Shown here in pieces: positions 57,656 through 64,000 of a stretch of DNA of 64,000 bases; within the stretch, counting starts at the first letter, position 1; each line of letters starts with the position of its first letter. The position numbers and the translations under genes are program-made. Location of the stretch: the NCBI RefSeq assembly GCF_001053095.1, contig NZ_CGBP01000008.1, positions 62,001 to 126,000 on the forward strand, written 5' to 3'. This DNA comes from Yersinia similis (GTDB lineage Bacteria > Pseudomonadota > Gammaproteobacteria > Enterobacterales > Enterobacteriaceae). The notes under the pieces were generated by a model. The model made no database searches. It was not told where the DNA came from and worked only from the letters and a program-made list of their open reading frames with translations.

Positions 57656-58444
57656 ATGCTTTTTGAAGCTACGTTAGTCGGAATTTGGGCCTTCTTGTGC
57701 GGTATCGACAAGTATGACGTTGCCCTGAATATTCACCGCCCGTTGATCACCGGCCCAGTTGTCGGTTTGATCATGGGCAATATGGAAGTGGGTTTAATCG
57801 CAGGTGCGACGCTGGAACTGGCTTGGCTGGGTCTGGTGCCTAATGCGGGTGCTCAGCCACCCGATGTGACCATGGGGACTATCGCCGCAGTTGCCTTTGC
57901 GGTGATGACCGGTCAGTCGCCAGAAGTGGCTATGGGCGTTGGTATGCCAATTGCTGTCCTGATGCAGATGATTATTATCGGTTTCTTTGCCATGACAGCA
58001 TTCACCATGGGCAGAGCAGATAAGTATGCAGAGCAGGCAGATACGGCGGGAATATCGCGCTTGTTGATAGGCACGCTACTCACCCGTTCGATGCTCTATT
58101 TTGTCATCGCCTTTGTCACCGTCTACTTCGGTGAACATGCGGCAACCTGGATTGATGAAAATACACCAACCGCCCTGTTAGAAGGCTTAGGTATCGGTGC
58201 GAAGATGGTTCCGGCAATCGGCTTTGCTATGTTGCTGAAAATTATGTGGTCGAAAGAAGTGGCTGGTGTGTTCTTTATCGGCTTTGTGATGACGACTTAT
58301 CTAAAACTGCCAATCATGGCGATCGCCATTCTGGGTGCTGCTGTTGCTGTCCTGTACTACTTCTTCAGTGGCAACAATAACGGCAGCAATAACAACGATA
58401 ACAACACCAACAAACAACCAGAGGATTTCGAAGATGGCATCTGA
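57656..58444 (+). CDS. agaW: PTS mannose-family IIC component (AgaW/AgaC-like)
   Basis: Membrane channel subunit of 262 residues with about six to eight hydrophobic segments, including GPVVGLIMGNMEVGLIAGATLEL and PPDVTMGT, typical of IIC-Man. The C-terminal tail is odd: a 30-residue stretch rich in Asn (GNNNGSNNNDNNTNKQ), low in complexity, encoded by AAC/AAT runs. It overlaps the IID gene by 11 bp. Confidence 0.93.
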   Translation: MLFEATLVGIWAFLCGIDKYDVALNIHRPLITGPVVGLIMGNMEVGLIAGATLELAWLGLVPNAGAQPPDVTMGTIAAVAFAVMTGQSPEVAMGVGMPIAVLMQMIIIGFFAMTAFTMGRADKYAEQADTAGISRLLIGTLLTRSMLYFVIAFVTVYFGEHAATWIDENTPTALLEGLGIGAKMVPAIGFAMLLKIMWSKEVAGVFFIGFVMTTYLKLPIMAIAILGAAVAVLYYFFSGNNNGSNNNDNNTNKQPEDFEDGI

Positions 58445-59324
58445 TATCACAGTAGATAAAGACCACACTGCAAAAGCGAAAACGGACAGCCTGGTGGATA
58501 AAATTGACTCCTATCAGGATCTTGAAGTTCGCAAAGTGGTTACCCGTAAAGATCTGTGGAAGTGTGCTATCCGTGGCCTGTTCATGGAAGGTAACTTTAA
58601 CTTCGAACGTATGCAGGCCGGTGGTTTTGCTTATTCGATGATCCCTGCATTGAAGAAAATCCACGGTAACAACCGTGCAGATTTGGCGAAATCGCTGAAG
58701 AACCATTTGCAGTTCTTTAATGCCAGTCCAAAGCTGTTCACCTTCCTGTTAGGCACCGCGGTGGCGATGGAAGAGAACAAAGAAAAGCCGTCAATGATCA
58801 ACGTGATGAAAGTCGCGGGCATGGGGCCAACTGGCGGTATCGGCGATGCGATTGACCACATGACGCTGATGCCACTGACGCTGGCGCTGGGGGCTTCCAT
58901 TGCAATTGAAGGCTCCATCGCTGGCCCATTTGTGTTCTTCATTCTGTACCAGACCGTGCACTTCCTGGTCTATTTCGGCCTGATGTTTATGGGCTACCGC
59001 GCAGGTACTGCAGCAATGGTGAACATGGGGGATGCCACAGAGAAACTGGCAAAAGCCGCCAATATCATGGGTATCTTTGTTATCGGCGCGTTGTGCGCCA
59101 CCTTTATCAGGCTACAAACCACCGCGGCGATAGATCTTGGCGGGAAAACAGTGGAGTTACAAACCGCTCTGTTTGACAAGATCATGCCGAATTTACTCCC
59201 GCTGGCATTAGTGTTCTTTATGTTCAAGATGGTGAAAGGCACGGGTTTCTGGGCGAAACCACCGGTGTTGATTTTCTCCACGCTGGCGGCCGGGGTCGTC
59301 GGTCATCTGCTGGGCATTGTCTAA
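58434..59324 (+). CDS. agaE: PTS mannose-family IID component (AgaE/AgaD-like)
   Basis: Membrane-associated IID subunit of 296 residues. The start at MASDITVDKDH was chosen because it gives a small overlap with agaW; a longer frame begins inside agaW. RKDLWKCAIRGLFMEGNFNFERMQAGGF, MGPTGGIGDAIDHM and the two C-terminal membrane segments are typical. With IIB, IIC and IIA it forms the complete transporter. Confidence 0.94.
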   Translation: MASDITVDKDHTAKAKTDSLVDKIDSYQDLEVRKVVTRKDLWKCAIRGLFMEGNFNFERMQAGGFAYSMIPALKKIHGNNRADLAKSLKNHLQFFNASPKLFTFLLGTAVAMEENKEKPSMINVMKVAGMGPTGGIGDAIDHMTLMPLTLALGASIAIEGSIAGPFVFFILYQTVHFLVYFGLMFMGYRAGTAAMVNMGDATEKLAKAANIMGIFVIGALCATFIRLQTTAAIDLGGKTVELQTALFDKIMPNLLPLALVFFMFKMVKGTGFWAKPPVLIFSTLAAGVVGHLLGIV

Positions 59325-59403
59325 TCGCCATCGCCGCATCGTGGCTATGCATGATGCGGCGTAACAGAACAGCCTGAATATCCGGGCAGTAAGGATGTTG
59401 TAA

Positions 59404-59844
59404 ATGATTGGAATTGTTGTTTCTGGCCACATTAATTTTGCTTCTGGTATGGCTTCCGCAGTACGTGCGATTACCGGTGAGCAATCTCAAATGCTGTTCA
59501 TTGATTTCGTTGAGAGTATGTCAACAGACATGCTGGAAAGCGAACTGCGCCATGCGGCACATGAGGTAGACAGCGGCGAAGGTGTACTGTTTTTAACCGA
59601 TATTCCTGGTGGTTCGCCTTGTAATCGCGCACTGAATATTTTGATGAGTGGCAGCAACGTTGAGCTGCTTGCCGGGGTTAACCTGCCAATGATTGCAAAT
59701 GCCGCCTTTGAACGTGAAGGGGCTTCACTGTCAGAGCTGGTCGAAATACTGATGGATATTGGCGCGTCCAGTGTACAGAACCTACGTGCTGAACTGGACA
59801 CTGCTCTGGTTACTGATGACTGCGAAAACGAGGATGGGCTCTAA
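59404..59844 (+). CDS. agaF: PTS mannose-family IIA component (AgaF-like)
   Basis: IIA protein of 146 residues that passes phosphate from HPr to IIB. The phospho-histidine is His9 in VVSGHINFASGM, and the LFLTDIPGGSPCNRAL motif follows. Two bases separate it from the deacetylase gene, so these are co-translated. It lies 79 bp after agaE. Confidence 0.93.
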   Translation: MIGIVVSGHINFASGMASAVRAITGEQSQMLFIDFVESMSTDMLESELRHAAHEVDSGEGVLFLTDIPGGSPCNRALNILMSGSNVELLAGVNLPMIANAAFEREGASLSELVEILMDIGASSVQNLRAELDTALVTDDCENEDGL

Positions 59845-59846
59845 TT

Positions 59847-61064
59847 ATGCGTACTGCCTATCTTGCTGAGCGTACATTTACCCCGCAAGGCATTGAAACC
59901 GGCGTCGCGGTTATCGTCGAGCAAGGCGAAATTGTGGCAGTAACACGCGAGCTACCAGCGGATGCAGAAATTGTGCATCTGACAGGGAAAACCCTGATCC
60001 CAGGCCTGATCGACATTCATATTCATGGCCGTCAGGGGGCGGATGTCATGGATGCATCTGCGGATGCATTACGCACCATTGCTCGCGCCCTACCCCAAAC
60101 GGGGGTTGTCGCTTGGGTCGGCACCACCGTCAGTGCGCCAATACAGGATATCTTTGCGGCTCTGGCGCAGGTGCGTGATTTTATTGCAGACCCGGATAAC
60201 GCACGTGATACCCGCACCGCAACACTGCTGGGCAGTTTTCTGGAGGGGCCATATTTCACCGCGCCTTTTCGGGGTTCACACCCTAAAAAATATCTGACGA
60301 CACCAACACCACAAGAGCTGGAACAATTACGGCATTCGGCAGGCAACACCTTGTTACGTGCCGCTATCGCACCGGAGTCACCCGAAGCGTTGGCCGCGAT
60401 CCGCTGGCTGGTGGATCACGGGATCAAAACCTCAGTGGCACACACCGCTGCTAATTTTGAGCAAGTCACGGCGGCCTATCAGCAAGGTGCGGATTGCGGC
60501 GTACATTTGTATAACGGCATGTCAGGGTTGCATCACCGGGAACCGGGCTGCTGTGGTGCCGTGTTGTATCACGACATGCTGGCAGAGCTGATTGCCGATG
60601 GCATTCATGTGCATCCTGTGATGATGAATCTGGCGTATCGCATGAAAGGTTATCGCCGCATTGCACTGATCACAGACTGTATGCGCGCAGGGGGGCTGGG
60701 TGAGGGGCGCTATTTACTCGGCGCACAGCATATCACTGTACGTCAGGGGGAAGCGCGCACCGATGATGGTTCACTGGCAGGCAGTACCTGTAGTCTGGAT
60801 CAAGCGCTGCGTAACATGATCCAACATGCGCAAGTCCCCGAGTGGGAAGCGGTACAAATGGCCAGCGCAGTACCCGCCGCTTATCTGGGATTAGCGCCAA
60901 CGCTGGGGTCGATCCAAACAGGTGCTCAAGCCAGCATGGTGGTGATGGAGAGCGACTTTACCGTTGCCGCAACACTGATTAAAGGTGAATGGGCTTATCA
61001 TCACCCAGCCATAGTGCCGTGCTGCTCACGGCCAGGTCCTATGCCGATCGCTTCACTGACATAA
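59847..61064 (+). CDS. agaA: N-acetylgalactosamine-6-phosphate deacetylase
   Basis: Amidohydrolase of 405 residues in the NagA/AgaA family; removes acetate from GalNAc-6-phosphate to give galactosamine-6-phosphate, the AgaS substrate. Metal and catalytic residues are visible in DIHIHGRQG, LEGPYF (Glu ligand), SVAHTAANF (His), VHLYNGMSGLHHREPG (His) and the general acid/base Asp in LITDCMRAGG. The context with agaS and kbaZ favours GalNAc over GlcNAc as substrate. Confidence 0.9.
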   Translation: MRTAYLAERTFTPQGIETGVAVIVEQGEIVAVTRELPADAEIVHLTGKTLIPGLIDIHIHGRQGADVMDASADALRTIARALPQTGVVAWVGTTVSAPIQDIFAALAQVRDFIADPDNARDTRTATLLGSFLEGPYFTAPFRGSHPKKYLTTPTPQELEQLRHSAGNTLLRAAIAPESPEALAAIRWLVDHGIKTSVAHTAANFEQVTAAYQQGADCGVHLYNGMSGLHHREPGCCGAVLYHDMLAELIADGIHVHPVMMNLAYRMKGYRRIALITDCMRAGGLGEGRYLLGAQHITVRQGEARTDDGSLAGSTCSLDQALRNMIQHAQVPEWEAVQMASAVPAAYLGLAPTLGSIQTGAQASMVVMESDFTVAATLIKGEWAYHHPAIVPCCSRPGPMPIASLT

Positions 61065-61148
61065 CACCTTTTATGCTTATTTACACCTCATAGATTTCAG
61101 GATGTAGTCAACGCATCTGCCTTCTGAAAAGTAACTCAATATTAGCAT

Positions 61149-61173
61149 GGTGCCGCCGTTGTGATGGGCGGCA
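61149..61173 (+). other. Small hairpin between agaA and kduD
   Basis: TGCCGCC and GGCGGCA form a 7-bp GC-rich stem with a 9-nt loop, 35 bp before the kduD start. Without a T-run it is more likely an intra-operon mRNA processing or attenuation hairpin than a terminator. Confidence 0.35.
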
Positions 61174-61207
61174 GGCATCGTGCGCCCAAATTATAGGAAG
61201 ACACAAC

Positions 61208-61963
61208 ATGCAATTATTTGATTTGAAGGGAAAAGTGGCAATTATCACCGGATGTAATACGGGTTTGGGCCAAGGCATGGCCATCGGCCTGGCAAAAGCC
61301 GGTGCAGATATTGTTGGTGTGGGAGTCGCTGAAGCCCCGGAAACGCAGGCACAGGTTGAAGCATTGGGGCGTAAATTCCACTTCATCACTGCTGACCTGA
61401 TACAACAGAAAGACATTGATAGCATTGTCAGTCAGGCGGTGGAAGTGATGGGGCATATTGATATTCTGATCAACAACGCCGGGATTATTCGTCGTCAGGA
61501 CCTGCTGGAATTTGGCAACAAAGATTGGGATGACGTGATCAATATTAACCAAAAAACCGTGTTCTTCCTGTCACAGGCCGTGGCGAAACAGTTTGTGAAA
61601 CAGGGTAATGGCGGCAAGATCATCAATATCGCCTCCATGTTGTCATTCCAAGGGGGGATCCGCGTGCCCTCTTACACCGCCAGTAAATCCGCAGTAATGG
61701 GCTTAACCCGTGCATTGGCGACTGAACTGTCGCAGTACAATATTAACGTAAACGCGATTGCGCCGGGTTATATGGCAACCGATAACACCGCAGCACTGCG
61801 CGCAGACACGGCCCGTAACGAGGCTATTTTGGAGCGGATCCCCGCATCCCGCTGGGGAACACCAGACGATTTAGCGGGCCCGGCGATTTTCCTTTCGTCC
61901 TCTGCCAGCGACTATGTGACCGGGTATACATTAGCAGTGGATGGCGGCTGGCTGGCGCGTTAA
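61208..61963 (+). CDS. kduD: 2-dehydro-3-deoxy-D-gluconate 5-dehydrogenase (KduD)
   Basis: Short-chain dehydrogenase of 251 residues that interconverts 2,5-diketo-3-deoxygluconate and KDG, the step after isomerisation of the unsaturated uronate. The nucleotide-binding TGCNTGLGQG, the NNAG motif and the catalytic Tyr-x-x-x-Lys in SYTASKSA are present. Here it would process the uronic acid released by the neighbouring hydrolase. The isomerase KduI (or DhuI), which should act before it, is not in the window. Confidence 0.9.
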   Translation: MQLFDLKGKVAIITGCNTGLGQGMAIGLAKAGADIVGVGVAEAPETQAQVEALGRKFHFITADLIQQKDIDSIVSQAVEVMGHIDILINNAGIIRRQDLLEFGNKDWDDVININQKTVFFLSQAVAKQFVKQGNGGKIINIASMLSFQGGIRVPSYTASKSAVMGLTRALATELSQYNINVNAIAPGYMATDNTAALRADTARNEAILERIPASRWGTPDDLAGPAIFLSSSASDYVTGYTLAVDGGWLAR

Positions 61964-61978
61964 GTAAGGGAGTATCAC

Positions 61979-63037
61979 ATGAGCAATATGACACAGCAGA
62001 CACGTGCGCAACAGGCGCGTGAAACGATGAAACAGGTATATCGCTATCAGGCGGCAAACCAAACACGCAGTGTGATCCGTCGAAGTGGCAAGACGCGTTT
62101 TATTAAAGACACAGACTGGGAGCGTGGTGTGTTCTGGTCATGCGTTGCCGCCGCCTGGCAGGCAACCGATGACGCAGAGTATCTGGATGGCGTCATGAAT
62201 TACACGCTGCATACCGGGTTCCGCCCTGGGCCAAATCTGCGCTTTGCCGATGATCTGATTTGCTGTCAGGCCTATCTGGATGTCTGGCCGCAGATAGCAG
62301 TACCGGAAGCATTAGAGCCAACCATCAAAGCCGTCTCTGCCATGGTGGATGCGCCAAAACCGGGCCGTGAAGATTGGTGGTGGTGTGACTCATTGTTTAT
62401 GGCCCCTGCCACCTTTGCGGCATTGAGTCAATCTACCGGTGACGCCCGTTATCTGTCTTATATGGATACCGCATTCTGGGACGCAGTTGATTATCTGCGC
62501 GACCCTGACAGCGGTTTGTTCTACCGTGATCATCGCTATATTCCTGACGGTAACGGCAGTGAGTTACGTGAAGAGAATGGCGAGAAAGTTTTCTGGAGCC
62601 GGGGTATTGGCTGGGTATTGGCTGCCATCCCACGCCTGCTCGCGCGGATGCCAGAAGATTATACTCATCGTCAGCGTTATCTCGATCTGTTTACTGATCT
62701 GGCGAGTAAAGTGATCCGTTATCAGCAAACGGATGGTTTATGGCGTACCAGCCTGCTCGATCCTCAACGTTTTCCAGCACCAGAGAGCAGTGCAACAGCG
62801 CTGTTCTGCTATGGGCTGAGCTGGGGGGTTAACCAAGGTATTCTGGCACCAGAAACCTATCTGCCCGTGGTGGAAAAAGCCTGGGATGCCTTGCAGGGTT
62901 GTATCCACGATAACGGCATGATGGGCTGGGTTCAGCTACCGGCCTTTAATCCGCGTGATGTGAAATTTGAACACAACATGGATTATGGCGCGGGGGCTTA
63001 TTTATTGGCCGCGACGGAAATGATACGTCTGGCCTAA
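61979..63037 (+). CDS. Unsaturated glucuronyl hydrolase (GH88/GH105)
   Basis: Cytoplasmic alpha/alpha-barrel hydrolase of 352 residues without a signal peptide. It hydrates the double bond of the unsaturated uronic acid at the end of lyase products and so releases the uronate and the amino sugar. The general acid/base is probably Asp137 in WWWCDSLFMA. FWSRGIGWVLAAIPR and FYRDHRY look closer to GH105 (YteR/YesR-like) than to classical GH88 UGL, but the locus points to glycosaminoglycan disaccharides. It lies 15 bp after kduD and is followed by an YPAL-interrupted terminator. Confidence 0.85.
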   Translation: MSNMTQQTRAQQARETMKQVYRYQAANQTRSVIRRSGKTRFIKDTDWERGVFWSCVAAAWQATDDAEYLDGVMNYTLHTGFRPGPNLRFADDLICCQAYLDVWPQIAVPEALEPTIKAVSAMVDAPKPGREDWWWCDSLFMAPATFAALSQSTGDARYLSYMDTAFWDAVDYLRDPDSGLFYRDHRYIPDGNGSELREENGEKVFWSRGIGWVLAAIPRLLARMPEDYTHRQRYLDLFTDLASKVIRYQQTDGLWRTSLLDPQRFPAPESSATALFCYGLSWGVNQGILAPETYLPVVEKAWDALQGCIHDNGMMGWVQLPAFNPRDVKFEHNMDYGAGAYLLAATEMIRLA

Positions 63038-63104
63038 CAAGGTTGTTCTGTTTGCCCGTTCGCGGGGGAACTCAGTAGCCGTGATGTGTTATTCATTTTG
63101 TTGC

Positions 63105-63129
63105 ACTGGCGCACATCACCTGATGTGCG
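63105..63129 (+). terminator. Terminator hairpin behind the hydrolase gene, left duplicate
   Basis: GCGCACATCACCTGATGTGCG is a hairpin with an 8-bp stem, about 70 bp after the stop codon. Its T-run is missing because an YPAL element follows directly. The same 25 bp, including the preceding CTG, recur at 63293-63317 with a T-run. Confidence 0.8.
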
Positions 63130-63295
63130 TGAGGTTATTGACAAAGTGCCCGCGACGGAGAGAACAGGCAGATCGTAAAGACGCCGTAAATACATCCATG
63201 TAGGCTCGAGCCGCGCCATCCTTGGCGCGGACGCTTTACTCCTCTGCCTATCCTCACCGTTCAAGATCACGTCATCGGGGTTTGTCAGCAGTCTG
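63130..63295 (+). mobile_element. YPAL-type miniature palindromic element, copy 2
   Basis: Identical over 166 bp to 51062-51227. It splits a terminator so that the whole hairpin is repeated on both sides as a direct duplication of about 22-25 bp. Insertion behind a gene at a terminator is the reported target preference of yersinial YPAL elements. The perfect identity of the two copies points to recent movement or conversion. Confidence 0.85.
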
Positions 63296-63322
63296 GCGCA
63301 CATCACCTGATGTGCGTTTTTT
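63293..63322 (+). terminator. Terminator hairpin behind the hydrolase gene, right duplicate
   Basis: GCGCACATCACCTGATGTGC followed by GTTTTTTATA is a complete intrinsic terminator, the right copy of the duplicated target. Confidence 0.8.
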
Positions 63323-63467
63323 ATAGGCGACACCTTGGCCAACAACCTTCCGAAACCTTGCGATTATATTGCGTTAACTTTCATATATGTGATTCAGCGC
63401 CTTTTAGTTCTCTTTTTATTTGCGTAAATTAGTCAGTATTGTTTCACTTTCTCGGAACGTCTATCTG

Positions 63468-64000
63468 ATGGCACAGCCACATACTCAACAAGCCTATTTT
63501 CACATGATGGCAAAGCCCACCAGCTATCGTTGTAATTTGGATTGTGAATACTGTTTTTATCTTGAAAAAGAGACGGTACTCCCTCCCCAGAAAAATCCCT
63601 CACCGACCATGAGCGACAGCATGTTACGGCGCTATGTGCGTGATTACTTGCGTTCTCATGCCGGAGATACAGTTGATTTTGCCTGGCAAGGTGGCGAACC
63701 AACGCTGGCTGGGCTGGATTTTTATCGCAAAGCGGTGGAATACCAACAGCACTATGCGAACGGTAAAACCGTTACAAACAGCTTTCAAACCAACGGTATT
63801 GCCATTAATCGGCAATGGGCCGCATTTTTTGCCGAACATCGTTTTCTGATCGGCCTGTCGGTGGATGGTATTGAAGCGGTACATGATAAATACCGTATTG
63901 CCGTAAATGGTCAACCCACCTTTGCCCGCGTGAAGAAAGCGCTTGATCTACTGCGTGAATATCAGGTGGATTTCAATACGTTAACCGTGGTGAATGATCA
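63468..64000 (+). CDS. Anaerobic sulfatase-maturating enzyme (radical SAM), cut by window edge
   Basis: The first 177 codons of a radical SAM enzyme of the AslB/AtsB/anSME type that oxidises the sulfatase cysteine to formylglycine in the cytoplasm. The [4Fe-4S] motif is Cys22-x3-Cys26-x2-Cys29 in RCNLDCEYCFY, followed by the AWQGGEPTLAG motif and SFQTNG. The ATG at 63468 gives the family-typical N-terminus; no strong ribosome site is visible. Its presence next to the lyase/GalNAc genes matches the Cys-type sulfatase at 51414. The SPASM domain with auxiliary clusters would lie outside the window. Confidence 0.92.
   Translation, partial: MAQPHTQQAYFHMMAKPTSYRCNLDCEYCFYLEKETVLPPQKNPSPTMSDSMLRRYVRDYLRSHAGDTVDFAWQGGEPTLAGLDFYRKAVEYQQHYANGKTVTNSFQTNGIAINRQWAAFFAEHRFLIGLSVDGIEAVHDKYRIAVNGQPTFARVKKALDLLREYQVDFNTLTVVND

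Noticed and set aside
1-64000. CRISPR arrays, tRNA or rRNA genes, phage integrases and complete insertion sequences
   Set aside because: I looked for regularly spaced repeats, clover-leaf sequences and transposase or integrase motifs on both strands and saw none; island borders show no obvious attachment sites.

Overview
The window looks like the chromosome of a Yersinia species, probably one of the enterocolitica-like or environmental species. This rests on the enterobacterial order recB-side ptrA, recC, ppdC-ygdB-ppdB-ppdA, thyA, lgt, ptsP, rppH, mutH, tas, lplT, aas, galR, lysA, lysR, on the Enterobacterales-type proteins, and on two identical 166-bp palindromic elements whose length and placement fit the YPAL miniature insertions known from yersiniae. 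I cannot fix the species. No tRNA, rRNA, CRISPR array, integrase or complete insertion sequence was seen.

Region 1 (1-23.8 kb) is conserved core. It carries recombination (recC), a periplasmic protease (ptrA, cut by the window edge), minor pseudopilin-like genes, thymidylate synthesis, lipoprotein maturation, nitrogen PTS enzyme I, RNA pyrophosphohydrolase, mismatch repair, lysophospholipid salvage, and the galR and lysA/lysR regulators. Its non-coding parts hold a DnaA-box cluster between rppH and mutH that matches the position of E. coli DARS2, a single OmrA/OmrB-type sRNA between aas and galR, a bisC remnant, and a pair of separated YPAL ends that bracket two unknown small genes.

Region 2 (23.8-28.9 kb) is accessory: an MFS remnant, a LysR regulator divergent from an exported metallo-beta-lactamase-fold protein with an altered metal motif, a DsbA-fold protein, and a chemoreceptor gene broken by one in-frame TGA.

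Region 3 (28.9-41.9 kb) is a visibly AT-rich island for a complete type II secretion system: gspC-D-E-F-G-H-I-J-K-L-M-O in one direction, with a PulS/OutS-type pilotin gene convergent at its end. It is flanked by two winged-helix regulators; one is a ToxR-like membrane protein followed by a ToxS-like partner. It resembles the Yts1-type systems of Y. enterocolitica. A Tat-exported beta-carbonic anhydrase lies beyond it.

Region 4 (43.9-64 kb) is a glycosaminoglycan (chondroitin sulfate type) utilization locus: an OmpG-like porin, a small autotransporter, a PL8 chondroitin lyase with a lipoprotein signal, a Tat-exported Cys-type sulfatase, an AgaR-like repressor, a kbaZ/gatZ-agaS-PTS IIB-IIC-IID-IIA-agaA operon, kduD, an unsaturated glucuronyl hydrolase (GH88/105) and the start of an anaerobic sulfatase-maturating enzyme. 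Inferred route: surface or periplasmic cleavage and desulfation, porin and PTS uptake, cytoplasmic splitting of the unsaturated disaccharide, then GalNAc-6-P to tagatose-6-P and the uronate towards KDG. The catalytic aldolase subunit KbaY/GatY and KduI are not in the window. The two YPAL copies sit exactly in the terminators behind the lyase and behind the hydrolase.
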